A DNA stretch of 64,000 nucleotides from Acanthopleura granulata (lineage: Eukaryota > Mollusca > Polyplacophora > Chitonida > Chitonidae). This document shows, in pieces, positions 44,301 to 55,187 of this stretch (positions are counted from its first letter, which is position 1; every line of letters starts with the position of its first letter). The notes under the pieces were generated by a model. The model saw only the letters and a list, made by a program, of their open reading frames with translations. It was not told the origin of the DNA and did no database searches. Location of the stretch: assembly GCA_016165875.1 (NCBI GenBank), contig JABBOT010000022.1, forward strand, positions 1,453,333-1,517,332. Direction: 5' to 3'. The translations under genes and the position numbers were made by a program.

Positions 44301-47300
44301 AATTCTGAAAGGTGGAATGCAGTAAGCAACAATACTTTTCTTCCGCGCTGCATCTGAGTTACAAGTATCACCATGCTAAGGACAAACTCACCGTCTGGTT
44401 CAATAGGGGGGTTCATTTCTGGCAGGACAGGGTAAGTAAAGGTGCGCACGTTCATGGTAACTGACTGAGAACTGTCCAGGTAGATGATAGGACTGGTAGA
44501 GGCTTTACTGGCACAACTTCCAGTACTGCCACTGATACTCGGGGAAAAGAAAGAGCGCTGCGAAGCACGCATCTCGTACGAGCCCTCCACACCCACCGGT
44601 TTGGTCAGTAGGGGGTCGGACTTGAGGGTGCACGGACAGCCGTGCTGAGTATTTTTCAAATCCACACTGAGATCACATTGGTTCGGCGAGGCAGGAGGTA
44701 TACAGAAGTTTTCCTTGTCACAAGGGGGGTAGGGCAGGTTATCATGGTGGGCAAGCTCTGTCCCAGGGCTGCTCTGACCTGCCCCTAGGCCTGACCCCTC
44801 GGCATGGCAGTGAGGTATATTGTCCTGGGATTGGCTCTTACGTAGCGACTGGCACCTGCTTGGGGAGAGGGCCTGAGGCGAGCCAAACCTAAACCCGTGC
44901 GAATAGCGCATGGACTGTTGCAACTGCTGACGCAAGTATTTGGACCGCAGCCTGGAATCACCACAGTTGCACTTTGCTTCTGTCTCATCGCTGACTTTGC
45001 CACTGCTGTTCGGGATGTACTGTGGAAGTGCAAAGCCGCTCTTTGTGTCCTCGTCAACGATAGAGCCATCGTCGGATCCCGCAAAATCGTACAGCGTCAA
45101 ACGACTTTTTTGCGAGTCTGAGGTCTGTGTGTCAGCTTTGTCTGCAGCAGAAGCAGCTGCAGCATCAGGTGGCGTCGGGCCGTAACAGTTCAGGGTGGGG
45201 TTAAGTGTATCACAGTCTGAGGGGTCCCTGTCACCTTGCAGGAATTCCTGAGGAAAAGATAAGATTGCATCCCTGTTGAGTTTAGCACAGCTTGTGGAGG
45301 CCATAGACGACACGGTTCCAACATCAGCCTCTAATACTTCAGTTTCCATGACGACGGGTTCCATGGGAGATTCAGGCTCCATGAGGGGTGTGCTGCAGTT
45401 GGTATAGTCTGACCAGTCCTCATCCTGCCTTTGGCCAGTTGAAATGTCAAGTGTAATAATGGAATGACCCGTGTTGAGGATGATCACCCCGTCCAGTTTC
45501 ATTTTCACCTGAGGGCTGAAGGAGGGGTAGGGTGGGGCCAAGTCATACCTGGTGTGGAAGGTGAGGGCGTGGTCTAAACACCTAGCTGGCACACCTGCAA
45601 ATACATCATTCAGAAACACAAAACTTTAGCACTGTTCATGGTGAAATACAAGGACATCTTGATACCCTTTTCCAGGACCCCAAATTACAGCATACCCTAG
45701 CTAACAATACCAAAATTATGGGGATTATTACCTGATCTATTTACTTGAGTCTTGAAAAAATCTTTGTCTTCTTCTGCATTGGCACAACATAGATTTATAA
45801 GTAATTTGATGCATTTTTGTGTATAAGGCATAAAACTTTTGATTTCTTAACATCTAGTAAAATTTTAGTCCAAATTTGGCTACTAAAATCATGCCAAAAT
45901 CAAACAGCTGCTTTTGACCCTGTAGTTTTAATACATACTAATATTACAATCGTCTTTGACTTGGACATAAAATATACAATGTGCCTGTTCAGGGTACAAC
46001 CTGCACAGAAAATGTTAATCTTAAAAACTTTGGCCTCTGGCACAAAGTTCTATCAAAACAAATCTTTTGGATAAATTTTACATTTTACACATAGCTTATA
46101 TAACTGGCACACTAGGGTCCACCATAACTGCCACGTATATGTAAACCTACTGTTATTTTTCACCTGTGTCACAAAGCTTTAACATCACTTTAATTATCAC
46201 TGCTAGTAGTTATGCTCAAAACTACAGCACTACAGCCTGTCCTTCCTACAACTTTGTCCCAACACATCATGATGCATAACTGCCATGGTGACATAACTCT
46301 TCAGTACAAATTACCATGGTTATTACTCATGTCGCAACTGCTCCATGAGACAGATCCCTACGAGGTACATGTAAAACAGTAATTGTGAAGACTATTGGAC
46401 GGCAACAACAACAAAGACATAGAATGTTGCCTGATTTATCAACTGTTTCTTTGTATGTCCAACTGAGCCAACCATTATTTTAACACGATCTCTGTCGTAT
46501 CTTGATGTCTTCTTGTAGTATGCAAGGCCCAATGTGATTTCCAATGCTGTCTCACTGAAGACACCAGACACGACACCCCACCCAGATACATTTTACTGAC
46601 ACCAGGTCAACGAGTACCTGGCCTGTTCCTCTTATATCCAGAGCGCCAAGTCAGGTGGACCCTCCATCTACTTACCGGTTTCTGTGGGCTGGGCAGCATC
46701 TGTAGCCACACACTCCTCACAAGGGACTAGAGGCGGCACAGCCGTCACTGTGATATAACACTGGTAATTCTCTCCTGCACACACAGACAAACTGAAACAC
46801 AAACACACACCTACTGTTCATTTTCCGAACCTACAAGGGTGAGACAAGAGGATTTCCTTCAGAGACAAAATTGGTATTTCAAACTGTTCCCCATTGCAAC
46901 CATGAATATATTTCATGTTTAACCAACACCGCGTTTCACTTTATTTATTCAAGGTTGTAAAACACTGAGAAAGTCACATAAGTATGGGAATGATTTATAC
47001 TTTGGCATCTTGCAGGTTATTGCGTCTTTGTAATCATCTCTCACTGGAACAAACAGCTATTTGTTATGATATTCAAAGTGCGTGACATAGTATTTTTTAC
47101 ACACTAATTGGGCGTTCCAGGTGAAAAAATAACTGGACAGTCTTGCTCTGGAATAAAAGGTGAATCACAAAACTGCTACCTGTGACATTTATATATCAAC
47201 CATTATTTCTACCAGAAATGCAGACCTCGATGTATGCATCGAGTACAGTTAGTACACTACCAAATTAGTTGGTATCCTACATGTCAGTGTAGGTCCATCA

Positions 47301-49186
47301 GCAACATGCAGATGGTCATGGGTTTTCCCCTGGACTTTGCCCGGTTTCCTCCCACCATCATGCTGACCACTATTGTAGAAGTGAAATATTCTTAAGTTTG
47401 GCATTAACACCTATCAAATATATAAATAAATAAATATGTCAGTACAGGCATGTAGGTCTCACCTTTGTCCATACACAAGGATTTTTTTGTTATCTCTGGG
47501 CCACTCACATACAGCCAGGAAGAGGTCATGTTCAATCTCAGACTCCTCAAACAGACGAACTTCCGCAACCTGCAATCAGACAAGAATACTGAAACTCAAC
47601 ATCTTCACATTTCAGTCATGATTCACTCTGTCGGAAAGTTTCTTGTCTGAAGTACAATCAGATCTTGTTGCTGCATGGACATTCTGAAGATCAATGAAGG
47701 TAGATAAGGTATTCTTTCCATGATTCTCTTCACAATTTCAGTTTCACAATTACCAGTATATATTTCATCAATATTTCATGCTGTAGTTTATAAGAGGATT
47801 TCGCTTTCTTAAGAAAGCTCTACAACCAATTGTGCCACTAACAACTGTGCCACTGGTGGCTAATAGTAACATTATGTGAAACCGTGTGAATTCAATATAA
47901 GCCTCAAAACTTTTGAAATGTAATGTTTGAGACTTAAAAATGCTTAATATTCACAAACAAGGTAAGAGCACATCACTAGCTTCAGTATGCTGACATCAGG
48001 ATGTCTGAATACCATCTGTTCTAGCTGTGCATCTGACCTACAGGCCCCACAACCTAACAGCAGTTACTTCCCTTTACAATGAGACCAGTGAAGCTTGCAG
48101 TTGGCTGATACAGTAATCAGAAGTCTGTAGCAGATGACAAGCAGGCAACTTGCCAGTACAGAAACGCAATAAATCTGGACAGTCTATCATTCACTGGAAC
48201 TTCTCTTCCGCTAATATTGTGTGCATATCTGCGTGCCACACTCGAGAAACAGTGCCAGTAATTTTCCAACTAGCCCAAGACGGGCCATTTACCCCGGTTT
48301 CCTCCACCCATAAAGTGGCCACTCTTGTAGAAGTGAATAATGTCTGATTATGGTGTTAAACACCAATCCAATAACAAATACTGACATGCTGATTTTCATG
48401 GTTTTATGTGCATATCATTGGGTTCTGGAGAAAACACCCATAGAATAAGTCTGCAACCTTAATGATCTGCTACCTTTTTAAGAGGCCTGTGAGGAAGGAA
48501 CAGCCACCACTGCAGTCTGAATGTGTACAGAGGGTAGGCAATGTGGTCATCTGCCTCAATGTGCAGGGTGTACGATATCACAAACTGGCCGTTCTTCGTG
48601 AAACCCAGGAACACGTGGCTGAAGACATGAAACAAGTTTAAAGTCTTAGAGCATCTGCATGCATTACCACACCCAGCGATTCACTGACGCTTGACAGCCC
48701 ACAATATCCTCAACATTAGTTTACATACACGGGTAAAACTATATCGTAAACACTTCTTAAGTGTTAATTTTTTCTCAAACATTTAGTTGGTTGATTGTTG
48801 TTTTACAACTTTAAGACATGCTTAAACCAGAGGGATATAAATTCAAACCCACAACATTAGGTGTCAAGTAAGCTAATACAGTATAATGGAAAATAAGAGT
48901 TTGCAATCTTTACATCATCTGTTGGAATATACTGTTAATAGTATTTCACTACAAACCATCAATATGCATCTACAACATTCGATTCCCAACCTGTCATAAA
49001 TACACAGTGCAGGAAGCCCTGAAGGAGATTATTTCAGTCCAAAGCTACGAGTACACTGCGGCCTTACCCTTCATCCAGCACCGACTGGGGCACCAAGGAT
49101 TTGAGGCCAAATCCCAAACGACCAGGAATTTTGGTGAACAGCTTTTTGGGGCGGGCATGTTTGTGGGGCTGTAGGGATCCACTGAT
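35270..49186 (-). CDS. DCAF15: DCAF15, substrate receptor of the CUL4-DDB1 ubiquitin ligase (exons 2-13)
   Basis: DCAF15 binds DDB1 and DDA1 and presents substrates to the CRL4 ubiquitin ligase; it is the target of aryl-sulfonamide glues in human. Twelve exons (minus): 49,068-49,186; 48,474-48,618; 47,463-47,569; 46,676-46,791; 44,392-45,594; 43,448-43,551; 42,621-42,746; 41,951-42,042; 40,041-40,096; 38,887-38,947; 37,771-37,880; 35,270-35,325. They keep phase throughout and give 764 residues. Matches to the human protein run in order: ISGSLQP start, HVFLGFTKNGQFVISYT, VRLFEESEIEHDL..AVCEWP, the zinc motif C-x2-C ... C-x2-H, YPSFSP..LDGVIILNTG, then FDVEHFIWETIRHKADWGNR and the C-terminal LTNEAVIKGESLK. 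The central ~330 residues are a Ser/Pro-rich insert, longer than in human (600 aa protein). Human DCAF15 is at 19p13, so no conserved link to SNX30 is claimed. Confidence 0.93.
35474..35792. repeat. 21-bp minisatellite in the last DCAF15 intron
   Basis: About 15 copies of a 21-bp unit (ggagtactggtttatatcaca) starting some 150 bp from the acceptor of the last exon. On the plus strand it gives a GVLVYIT-type repetitive frame of 128 codons that is not a gene. Confidence 0.92.
36260..36485. repeat. Dispersed repeat copy in DCAF15 intron
   Basis: The piece 'caatatttcagccatatcgtgg' followed by 'ccaggaagcagtgaatggtt' is shared with 25,370-25,430 in the same orientation. This kind of 'atttcagc.atat.gtgg' core is common in mollusc repeats (from memory). 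Confidence 0.5.
37771..37880 (-). CDS. DCAF15: DCAF15 exon 12
   Basis: Acceptor TTGATTTCAG, donor AAAG|GTAAAT. It encodes K-QTWQQRKELVSLRKQAFIPQ, then SYVTSVHFLTNEAVIK plus one base. The end matches the human YVNRMTNEALHKG segment. Confidence 0.93.
38887..38947 (-). CDS. DCAF15: DCAF15 exon 11
   Basis: Acceptor ATGTTCCAG, donor GAGAAA|GTGAGT. It encodes (G)VYSTLDIEDLREIDEKNMR plus two bases; human has GIFETVSVGDLTEVKG at the same place. 61 nt. Confidence 0.9.
39008..39209. mobile_element. TIR element (MITE-like), copy 2, in DCAF15 intron
   Basis: Left end atggtaaatggtctaaaatt and right end ttttaggtcatttaccgt are inverted repeats of about 20 bp; the interior has no ORF. Same family as 7,452-7,580 and 54,965-55,187. 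Confidence 0.6.
40041..40096 (-). CDS. DCAF15: DCAF15 exon 10
   Basis: Acceptor GATTTACAG, donor ACTCAG|GTATCT. It encodes (R)KALGLYQTSFTLEWQQDS plus one base, matching RPKTYHTSLKVAWDLNTG. 56 nt. Confidence 0.9.
40571..40650. repeat. 33-bp direct duplication
   Basis: The string aatgtataactgaatacc followed by attaacatggatt occurs twice back to back in a DCAF15 intron. A minimal tandem repeat. Confidence 0.8.
41951..42042 (-). CDS. DCAF15: DCAF15 exon 9
   Basis: Acceptor ATCAACAACAG, donor AAAAG|GTAGGC. It encodes VCPSKFCLIAKVTLWVHARQ and EPRLSLDVKK plus two bases. VCP at the start follows VLD of the previous exon exactly as in the human VILEVCPE segment. Confidence 0.9.
42621..42746 (-). CDS. 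DCAF15: DCAF15 exon 8
   Basis: Acceptor TTTGACCACAG, donor GAT|GTAAGT. It encodes HEVTVKQMTFDVEHFIWETI then RHKADWGNRYIDVADYDVQV and LD, 42 whole codons. One of the best conserved parts (human [20 protein letters not shown]...DYDIVIL). Confidence 0.95.
43448..43551 (-). CDS. DCAF15: DCAF15 exon 7
   Basis: Acceptor TTGTTATCAG, donor TTACAG|GTCAGT. It encodes (D)DLEMAYHSLLPLTVMGSG then HRPMTVVNHGYKAPLQ, corresponding to the segment before the conserved TVEQLTLDF of human DCAF15. Confidence 0.9.
44392..45594 (-). CDS. DCAF15: DCAF15 exon 6 (1.2-kb exon with long disordered insert)
   Basis: Acceptor ATTTGCAG, donor GACG|GTGAGT; 400 whole codons. It starts VPARCLDHALTFHTRYDL, bringing the C-x2-H half of the zinc motif, then PPYPSFSPQVKMKLDGVIIL, a conserved strand. 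The following ~330 residues are rich in Ser, Pro, Asp and Glu with SDSQKSRLTLYDFAGSDDG and many SP/SQ sites, and are not conserved in a way I can recognise. The exon closes with FTYPVLPEMNPPIEPD. In the human protein this middle part is also disordered but shorter. Confidence 0.95.
46676..46791 (-). CDS. DCAF15: DCAF15 exon 5 (first half of zinc motif)
   Basis: Acceptor GTTTCAG, donor ACCG|GTAAGT. It encodes (S)LSVCAGENYQCYITVTAV, then PPLVPCEECVATDAAQPTET. C-E-E-C corresponds to the human C-A-A-C pair of the zinc site. Confidence 0.9.
47280..47420. repeat. Dispersed repeat tail in DCAF15 intron
   Basis: Contains 'cccggtttcctcccaccatc' and 'tattgtagaagtgaaatatt', shared with 48,285-48,375 in the same orientation ('ccccggtttcctccacccat', 'cttgtagaagtgaataatgt'). 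These are 3' parts of SINE-like elements, as judged by the 'gttaaacacc..t' ends. Confidence 0.5.
47463..47569 (-). CDS. DCAF15: DCAF15 exon 4
   Basis: Acceptor TCTGATTGCAG, donor CAAAG|GTGAGA. It encodes VAEVRLFEESEIEHDLFLAV then CEWPRDNKKILVYGQ. Human: [20 protein letters not shown], CEWP. Very strong match. Confidence 0.96.
48285..48375. repeat. Dispersed repeat tail in DCAF15 intron
   Basis: Second copy of the 'ggtttcctcc..' element described at 47,280-47,420, ending tggtgttaaacaccaatcc. Confidence 0.5.
48474..48618 (-). CDS. DCAF15: DCAF15 exon 3
   Basis: Acceptor TGTCTTCAG, donor AAAAAG|GTAGCA. It encodes (G)HVFLGFTKNGQFVISYTLH and then AYPLYTFRLQWWLFLPHRPL among others, matching HIFLGFSKCGRYVLSYT and YHLYWWEFN of human DCAF15, part of its beta-propeller-like fold. 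Confidence 0.96.
49068..49186 (-). CDS. DCAF15: DCAF15 exon 2
   Basis: Acceptor TTGGTTTCAG, donor GAAGG|GTAAGG. It encodes ISGSLQPHKHARPKKLFTKI, PGRLGFGLKSLVPQSVLDEG; the human ISGQLSPRLFRKLPP and LKNIV segments match. It begins in phase 0, so a coding exon must lie upstream, because no in-frame ATG precedes it. Confidence 0.93.
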
Positions 49187-52100
49187 CTGAAACCAACAGA
49201 ATTGTGAGAAAAGAAAAAAACAGGAATTATTAACAGAAATAATAACTACACAGTGTGTAATTAAAATGCAGGTCAAATTAGAACACTTGCTAGCAGTTAG
49301 ATGTGAGTCACCTGTTGCTGTTTTTTTCTGCTACATGATGAACATTTCACATAATTCTTGAAATATGTTGAAGTCAGTCATACAAGTCAACAGAAGAGAT
49401 GGATGAAAGCTGAAAGGTTACATGTATTCGTTCCAGTGGAACTCAAGGGAGATAACCAGTATATATAAGGCAAAAACTATGAGAACAATCAAATCACATC
49501 AGCACAGTTATCTCCCTTACAACAGCTGTCCATTTACTGAAGAAACTCTGCGTAATGAATATATTCTCTTTGATCATGACAACACAGAACAGGTGTTTCT
49601 TGAAATCTGTAGCACTGAAATGTTCATGCTTATGTACAATACAGCCACTTTTTTTTTACCAGAAAGTATCTTCCTCCATTCCAATACAACTGCTATAAAA
49701 TAAGAGCAACTCAAAAATATACCCCTATATTTACGCTCACAATGTTATGGCTGCAAGAAGAAATACCTACAAAATGTTACATTCTGGACACAATTTCACA
49801 CGGTGTTAGTTCTCTTTGCATGTTGATGGTTTCATGTCCATGACATAATAACGCAATATGTAGCTAGCAGAATTGAAACTGATAATTTAATAGTGCTGGT
49901 TAAATGATCACAATACCCACATATACATGTAGGTAGCTATATATTGATAAACAAGAATAAATGGTCTTGGCAATTTGATGTACACATTTGGCACCTGGTT
50001 GTATTGTTATTGATTAGAAAGGTCTAACACAATCATCATGTAATGCGCAAGACGGCAATCCAATCAACATACACTCTGTAACATCTGTACGATAGATTGG
50101 TATGCCAGCATTGTTTAGGCTGTCCTCCTCATGTGCCAAGTATATCCTGGAGAAAACGCCATTACCACCTCACCATACAAACGATACAAGTGCATACATG
50201 TAGGTCTATCTCCAGAACAATCTCTGTAAAGTCGACAAATTGTTACCCCTGCCTCCAACATCCTATAACTTTGTTAAAATCTCTCTGCACCACTCAGTGA
50301 CAAATGTACCAGTAAGTTAGCCTATATACATCTAGTATGTCTTTGGAGAAGAAGGCCATATACATCCATGTTGAAAATTGTGACTTTTTTCATGTAAATG
50401 TATACAATGTTGACTCCTAACCTAAATATCCTAACATGTACAGGTGTAGTAGTCACTAAACTGCAGCCGTTTGAGCTAACACTCAACATCATGATACTAT
50501 GCTGAAATTATCAGGGGTGTTATTCCCAGATTAATATAGATACAATGTTGACTTATAAAGAATACATATGTATATACATATATGTAAATATACACTTGGG
50601 GCACTATTACAGCCCCAGAGTATACTCTTTTCCATGCTCATGTGCAATGTAACTGATAGAAATAAAATTGGCTGTTATATCAGAAATAGAGGATAATGTA
50701 GTATCAAATTTATTAAACAAGAACCAAAAATTTTGACTGTTTCCAAAAGTTTTGACTTGAGTTTAATAAATTTTATACTACAGGAGCACGAATTGGAGAT
50801 TCTGTTCATCCCATAAATTCTGTTCATCCCATAAGTCGAACAAAAGCACAAAATTGGGCCTCAAATCAGCTGGATTTACCTCCTTGGATGTGTGGATTAA
50901 TTTAGTCATGTGACTTCAGTAACTCATCATCAGCCAAAAGCGCAACATTTATACACAGATAAAATATATGCCACACAAAAGAGTTCCACTTTAGAACTGC
51001 TTTTACCGACATAAATTTGGCTGGATTTTTGATATTATCAGCTATATAATTAAAACTAAGTAGCAGGTAATGGTTTTCAAGCAGTTTACAAACATGTTTG
51101 TCTTGACCAAGGAAGACTTCAACAGGTCATAGGAGAAACTACTTAACAAGTTACAACGACACGAGTGCCTTGTGTGCACGTCATCTTGTGTGAGAACGCA
51201 GCTGAAATGCAAATACATGTACGCATACCCAACAAGATCATTCAATAAGTTTAACAGCAATATCATTCTTACGCAGCGAGAAAGGAAACTGATCAAGTGA
51301 CCTCCAAATTATCTACGCCTACAGTCTACCTATATCTTCGGACATCTGAACTACGCAGGTGTCCAGAGAATGTAGTAAAACAAAGTTGTACGGCGTGTGT
51401 GTTGCTTTTGATTTTTATCAATGATCGGCCTTGAGCCAATCAAGAAAAACTCACCACTGCTGACAAAAGAGTATATACAATATCTATGCCACCCCCTTTC
51501 TGTCATGTTCTGGGCCACATTTATGGGATAATATTGCTACAGTTTTACTTTTACTTGTTTCCTACCAACCTTTTATAACTTATATTTGGTAGCAAGGCAA
51601 AACTTCAGCTTAATATACAAAATACTTAACCCTTTCCTACGACATGGATTCTAATGCATGAAAGGGAATTGAAGGTCATTACATTCGTAATTTATGACAA
51701 ATAACGTATATGCAGGGCATAAACAATATACTCGTGTTTTTATGCCTCACATGTATGCAAACAGCAGCTCAATACATGCCGCACTACCACCCTCAACACT
51801 CACCTATATGTACGTTTAGCATTGATTCGAACACTCAGAAGGCCAAGTCGTGAATTTTGTGATCTTCGGAAATTAATCCGCACAGACAGTATCAACCATG
51901 GAACATTCCTTTTGTATAATAAAGCTTTATACGTGTGCAAAACCAGAGCTCAATACAAGAGGTTCTTTATAAGATACCACCCTTTTCATTTACCTTAACA
52001 CTGCTTTAATGTTCAAGGATGCATGTGTAGACCAGATAAAAAAGTGTATGATACAGCCATAGTAAACATAAATATGTGAGCCACAGTGTTAAAAGCTCTA

Positions 52101-53744
52101 AGTGTTGGGCTGAATGACAATCCAGGGATTATCAGGCGTTTGTAAAGAATTCAAGCGTGCCTAAATATGCCCCCCTTTGGCCCTTCATATCAAGAGAACA
52201 TTATTTCTCTCTAATTCATTCCTTTACCGAGAGAAATTACAGTTCATTCATATGTGTGTATATGTATATGTGCACACTATGTATGCAGCCACATTCTCAG
52301 ACTTAATCCAGAAAAGCATTATCATCTGAATACAAATAAATCTCACTGTATTCCATATATGGCATATGAGTTATGAGTCACTATTCCTAGAACAGCCATA
52401 CTTATGGTTAACATCTTTCCTAAGGGAAACAGAAATGTACTTCTGTAGAAAGAAAGATAAATATTTTGCAGTGTGTCCAAGGACAGCCAAAACAGGTCGC
52501 TAAGAAAATGTCAGAGTGGATCTGTAGCCTGTAAGCTGGATGCTAGTGTGGAATTGTAGTGTAAACACAACAACTATTCAGTGCAGGTGTTCTGCCTCCA
52601 ACACAGTGCACATGCAGATGGTTGTGCTAGCCAGCTACTGTAAACTGATCAATACAGCTGTTGGTTTGTGATGATATTGAGCCATTTACAGTTACACCAT
52701 GCAAGTGGCAGAGAGACCAGGAAAACTCACACACATGCGAATCTATGGAACTGGAACTTTGCCCAGGGTCACATTCTTGGTAAACAGACTCGTTGACAGA
52801 CAGGACTTCTAGGACAGGTTATGTGCCGTTATGGACAACCTGTTGAACCAACACCCTGCCCAGACCTCATGATTCGATCATCACATTAATAACATAACAT
52901 TTTAGACATTTTCCTTTTTTTTTCAGGCTGGCATAGTGCTGTTAATTATGAGATTTTGATGAAGACTTCAGCACGTTACAACCCTACACATAAGTTACAT
53001 GATCCAATGGGATTATGCCATACACTGTTTACCATTATACAAGTAACTTCATATGTACTGCTAGCATTCACACTGAAGATCTTCTCTGCATATCGTGTAT
53101 CTATTGATGAATACTTCTGCAACCAGGAACTTTTGCACAACAGATGTATTTAACACCTTGTCAGGTTTGGTCATAACAAGATCCACAGTCCATCTATATC
53201 TACAAGGACTGTTACAGTCCTCAAACTCATGCTCTATTAACCTTAAAGGCCACTTGTGTTTAGGCCTCTGTTTCATTTTAGCTAACAAGTCTACTGAAAA
53301 ATGAAGAAATGAAACAAAAGCTCAACAGTTGAAATATACCATTTAGAATGATGACCTCGAACTTAGGGCGTTGTTTACACAACCTGGTTATCTTTAAATC
53401 TGAAGAAATTTAAAATCCCTAAAATGGACACCAAAGAGATGCATTTTTGAGGCCAATAAAGACAACAAGAAAGCAATCAGAGATTGCAGGAATGTATGTC
53501 CTCCCCTCCCTTATTAATATAGCACAATCAGCCATCTCACAGTATTCATATATTTTTAAGACACACATTGCACTTGTGTGCATGTGCACAACCTGCATAA
53601 GCTGCAAAGGAAAGAAAAAAAAAAAAAAAGACATACTTCACAGAGGTATGGATTCAATAAAGACATAGACAAATGTGTGGTAATGGGAATGGCAGGTTAC
53701 AACCTATACCACTCTGTTTGTGTTGGTGAACACCAAGTCTGGGA

Positions 53745-54140
53745 CTGCACACAAATTTGAGCAATATGCGTAAGGGCAGACAACTTCTAAAATAAATCGA
53801 AATGTGAAAAAATAACCTAACAGTGCACAACTTCAGGTCATTTCGCACACTTTGTGTGAGTTGCAGAACTCTATGCCTAATAGTTGGTGAAGGGTAGATA
53901 ACTCCTAAAACACACTGAAATATGAAGAAAAAAACAGACAGTGACAGTGCACAACTTCAAGTCATTTTGCACAATTTGTGTGAGTTTGAGAATCCTATAC
54001 TTAACAGTTGCTGAGATATGCTTTGCACAAAGCTGAAAAATATAGACAAAGGCAGATAGACCTAAAATACATCAAAATTCAAAAAAGTAACCTGACAGTG
54101 CACAAATTCAGGTCATTTTGCACAATTTGTGTGAGTAATA
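53745..54140. repeat. Degenerate tandem repeat, about three units of 120-155 bp
   Basis: Each unit includes 'cagtgcacaacttcaggtca' followed by 'ttttgcacaatttgtgtgag', and between units 'aatcctatacttaacagttg'-like and 'agataactcctaaaacacac'-like strings. Strongly diverged; no ORF. Confidence 0.65.
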
Positions 54141-54449
54141 ACATTAATAAAAATGTAGCAATAATAATAAAATATAGTGCATTTTATGGTGCTGAGACAT
54201 TCTAGTGGGATATCATCACACCTTCTAAAGAATCAGGCAAAGCGAGTCACTTTATGTCAATTACACCAACACTTCAAGGTTTTATGGTTAACCCTTATAC
54301 ACTGCAAATGTCAGGGTCTCTTACCATTCAGATAATCTGACCTCTGCACATGTGCATATAAACATAATACTGTCTTCATGGTGTCAAAACATGCAGTAAG
54401 TTAAAACATAGTTTTATGAATGGCAGTGATGTAAATCAGTCTTCAATTT

Positions 54450-54640
54450 ACTTATATGAATATTTATTCACGTGACTGTTGTTAGCACCACACTCAACAA
54501 TTTTCCACTTATACGATAGCAATTAGTTTTATGAGAAGAAACCCCCAAGTACCCGGAGAAAACCACCAAACTTTGGTAAGTTACCAACAAACTTTCCCAC
54601 ATTATATACACATAAACACACCATACTGTTGGAAAATGAC
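54450..54640. repeat. SINE-like fragment
   Basis: Contains 'tacccggagaaaaccaccaaa' type sequence, then 'agttaccaacaaactttccc', shared with 6,795-6,850 ('gttgctgacaaactttccct') and 1,255-1,290. No Pol III box is visible in this fragment. Confidence 0.5.
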
Positions 54641-54964
54641 ACTTTTCAATAAATGCTCAACTGTGCTATTGACCACCTGTGTGTAGTTCGCTGCTTATCG
54701 CCCCCATGCCTCATTAACAGTCAGAACAGGACAATCTACAAATTCCCTACTCAAGGTTCGGTTTGTACCCTGCTCCCCAATACACCATTGTCTATGTACA
54801 TACATGTCCGAGAGTACATGTATGCATATCTAAAGGCTGGGTAACTGCACATGTACAGTGTCACTGGTGTCTGAGGTTGGCGAACAGACCATTTAACTGG
54901 AAACACTGATAGACCAGCTACACGTGCATTCATACTTAAAAGGTGCCATTACGCTGCAGATTAA

Positions 54965-55187
54965 CTGCGGTAAATGACGTAAAATTTTGCCCCGAAAGGT
55001 TGCATCTTAAGAGGAAAGTAAATGTCATAAAATATGAAGTTTGATGCTAACACTTCCATTTTCCCTCTGGGACATTCTACCTTCCAGACAAACCTCAGAA
55101 CAACTTGTCTGTGATCAACAGAGCTCTCAAGAGTTAGGCCAACTGTGCAACTCAGTCATGGGCGAAATTTTAGGTCAGTTACGGTTA
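54965..55187. mobile_element. TIR element (MITE-like), copy 3
   Basis: Left end cggtaaatgacgtaaaattt and right end aaattttaggtcagttacgg are inverted repeats with one or two mismatches. It is the best preserved member of the family seen in this window. No coding capacity. Confidence 0.65.

Noticed and set aside
44785..45185. Frames on the other strand or frame across the large DCAF15 exon
   Set aside because: Shadows of the real coding frame, whose similarity and phase are clear.
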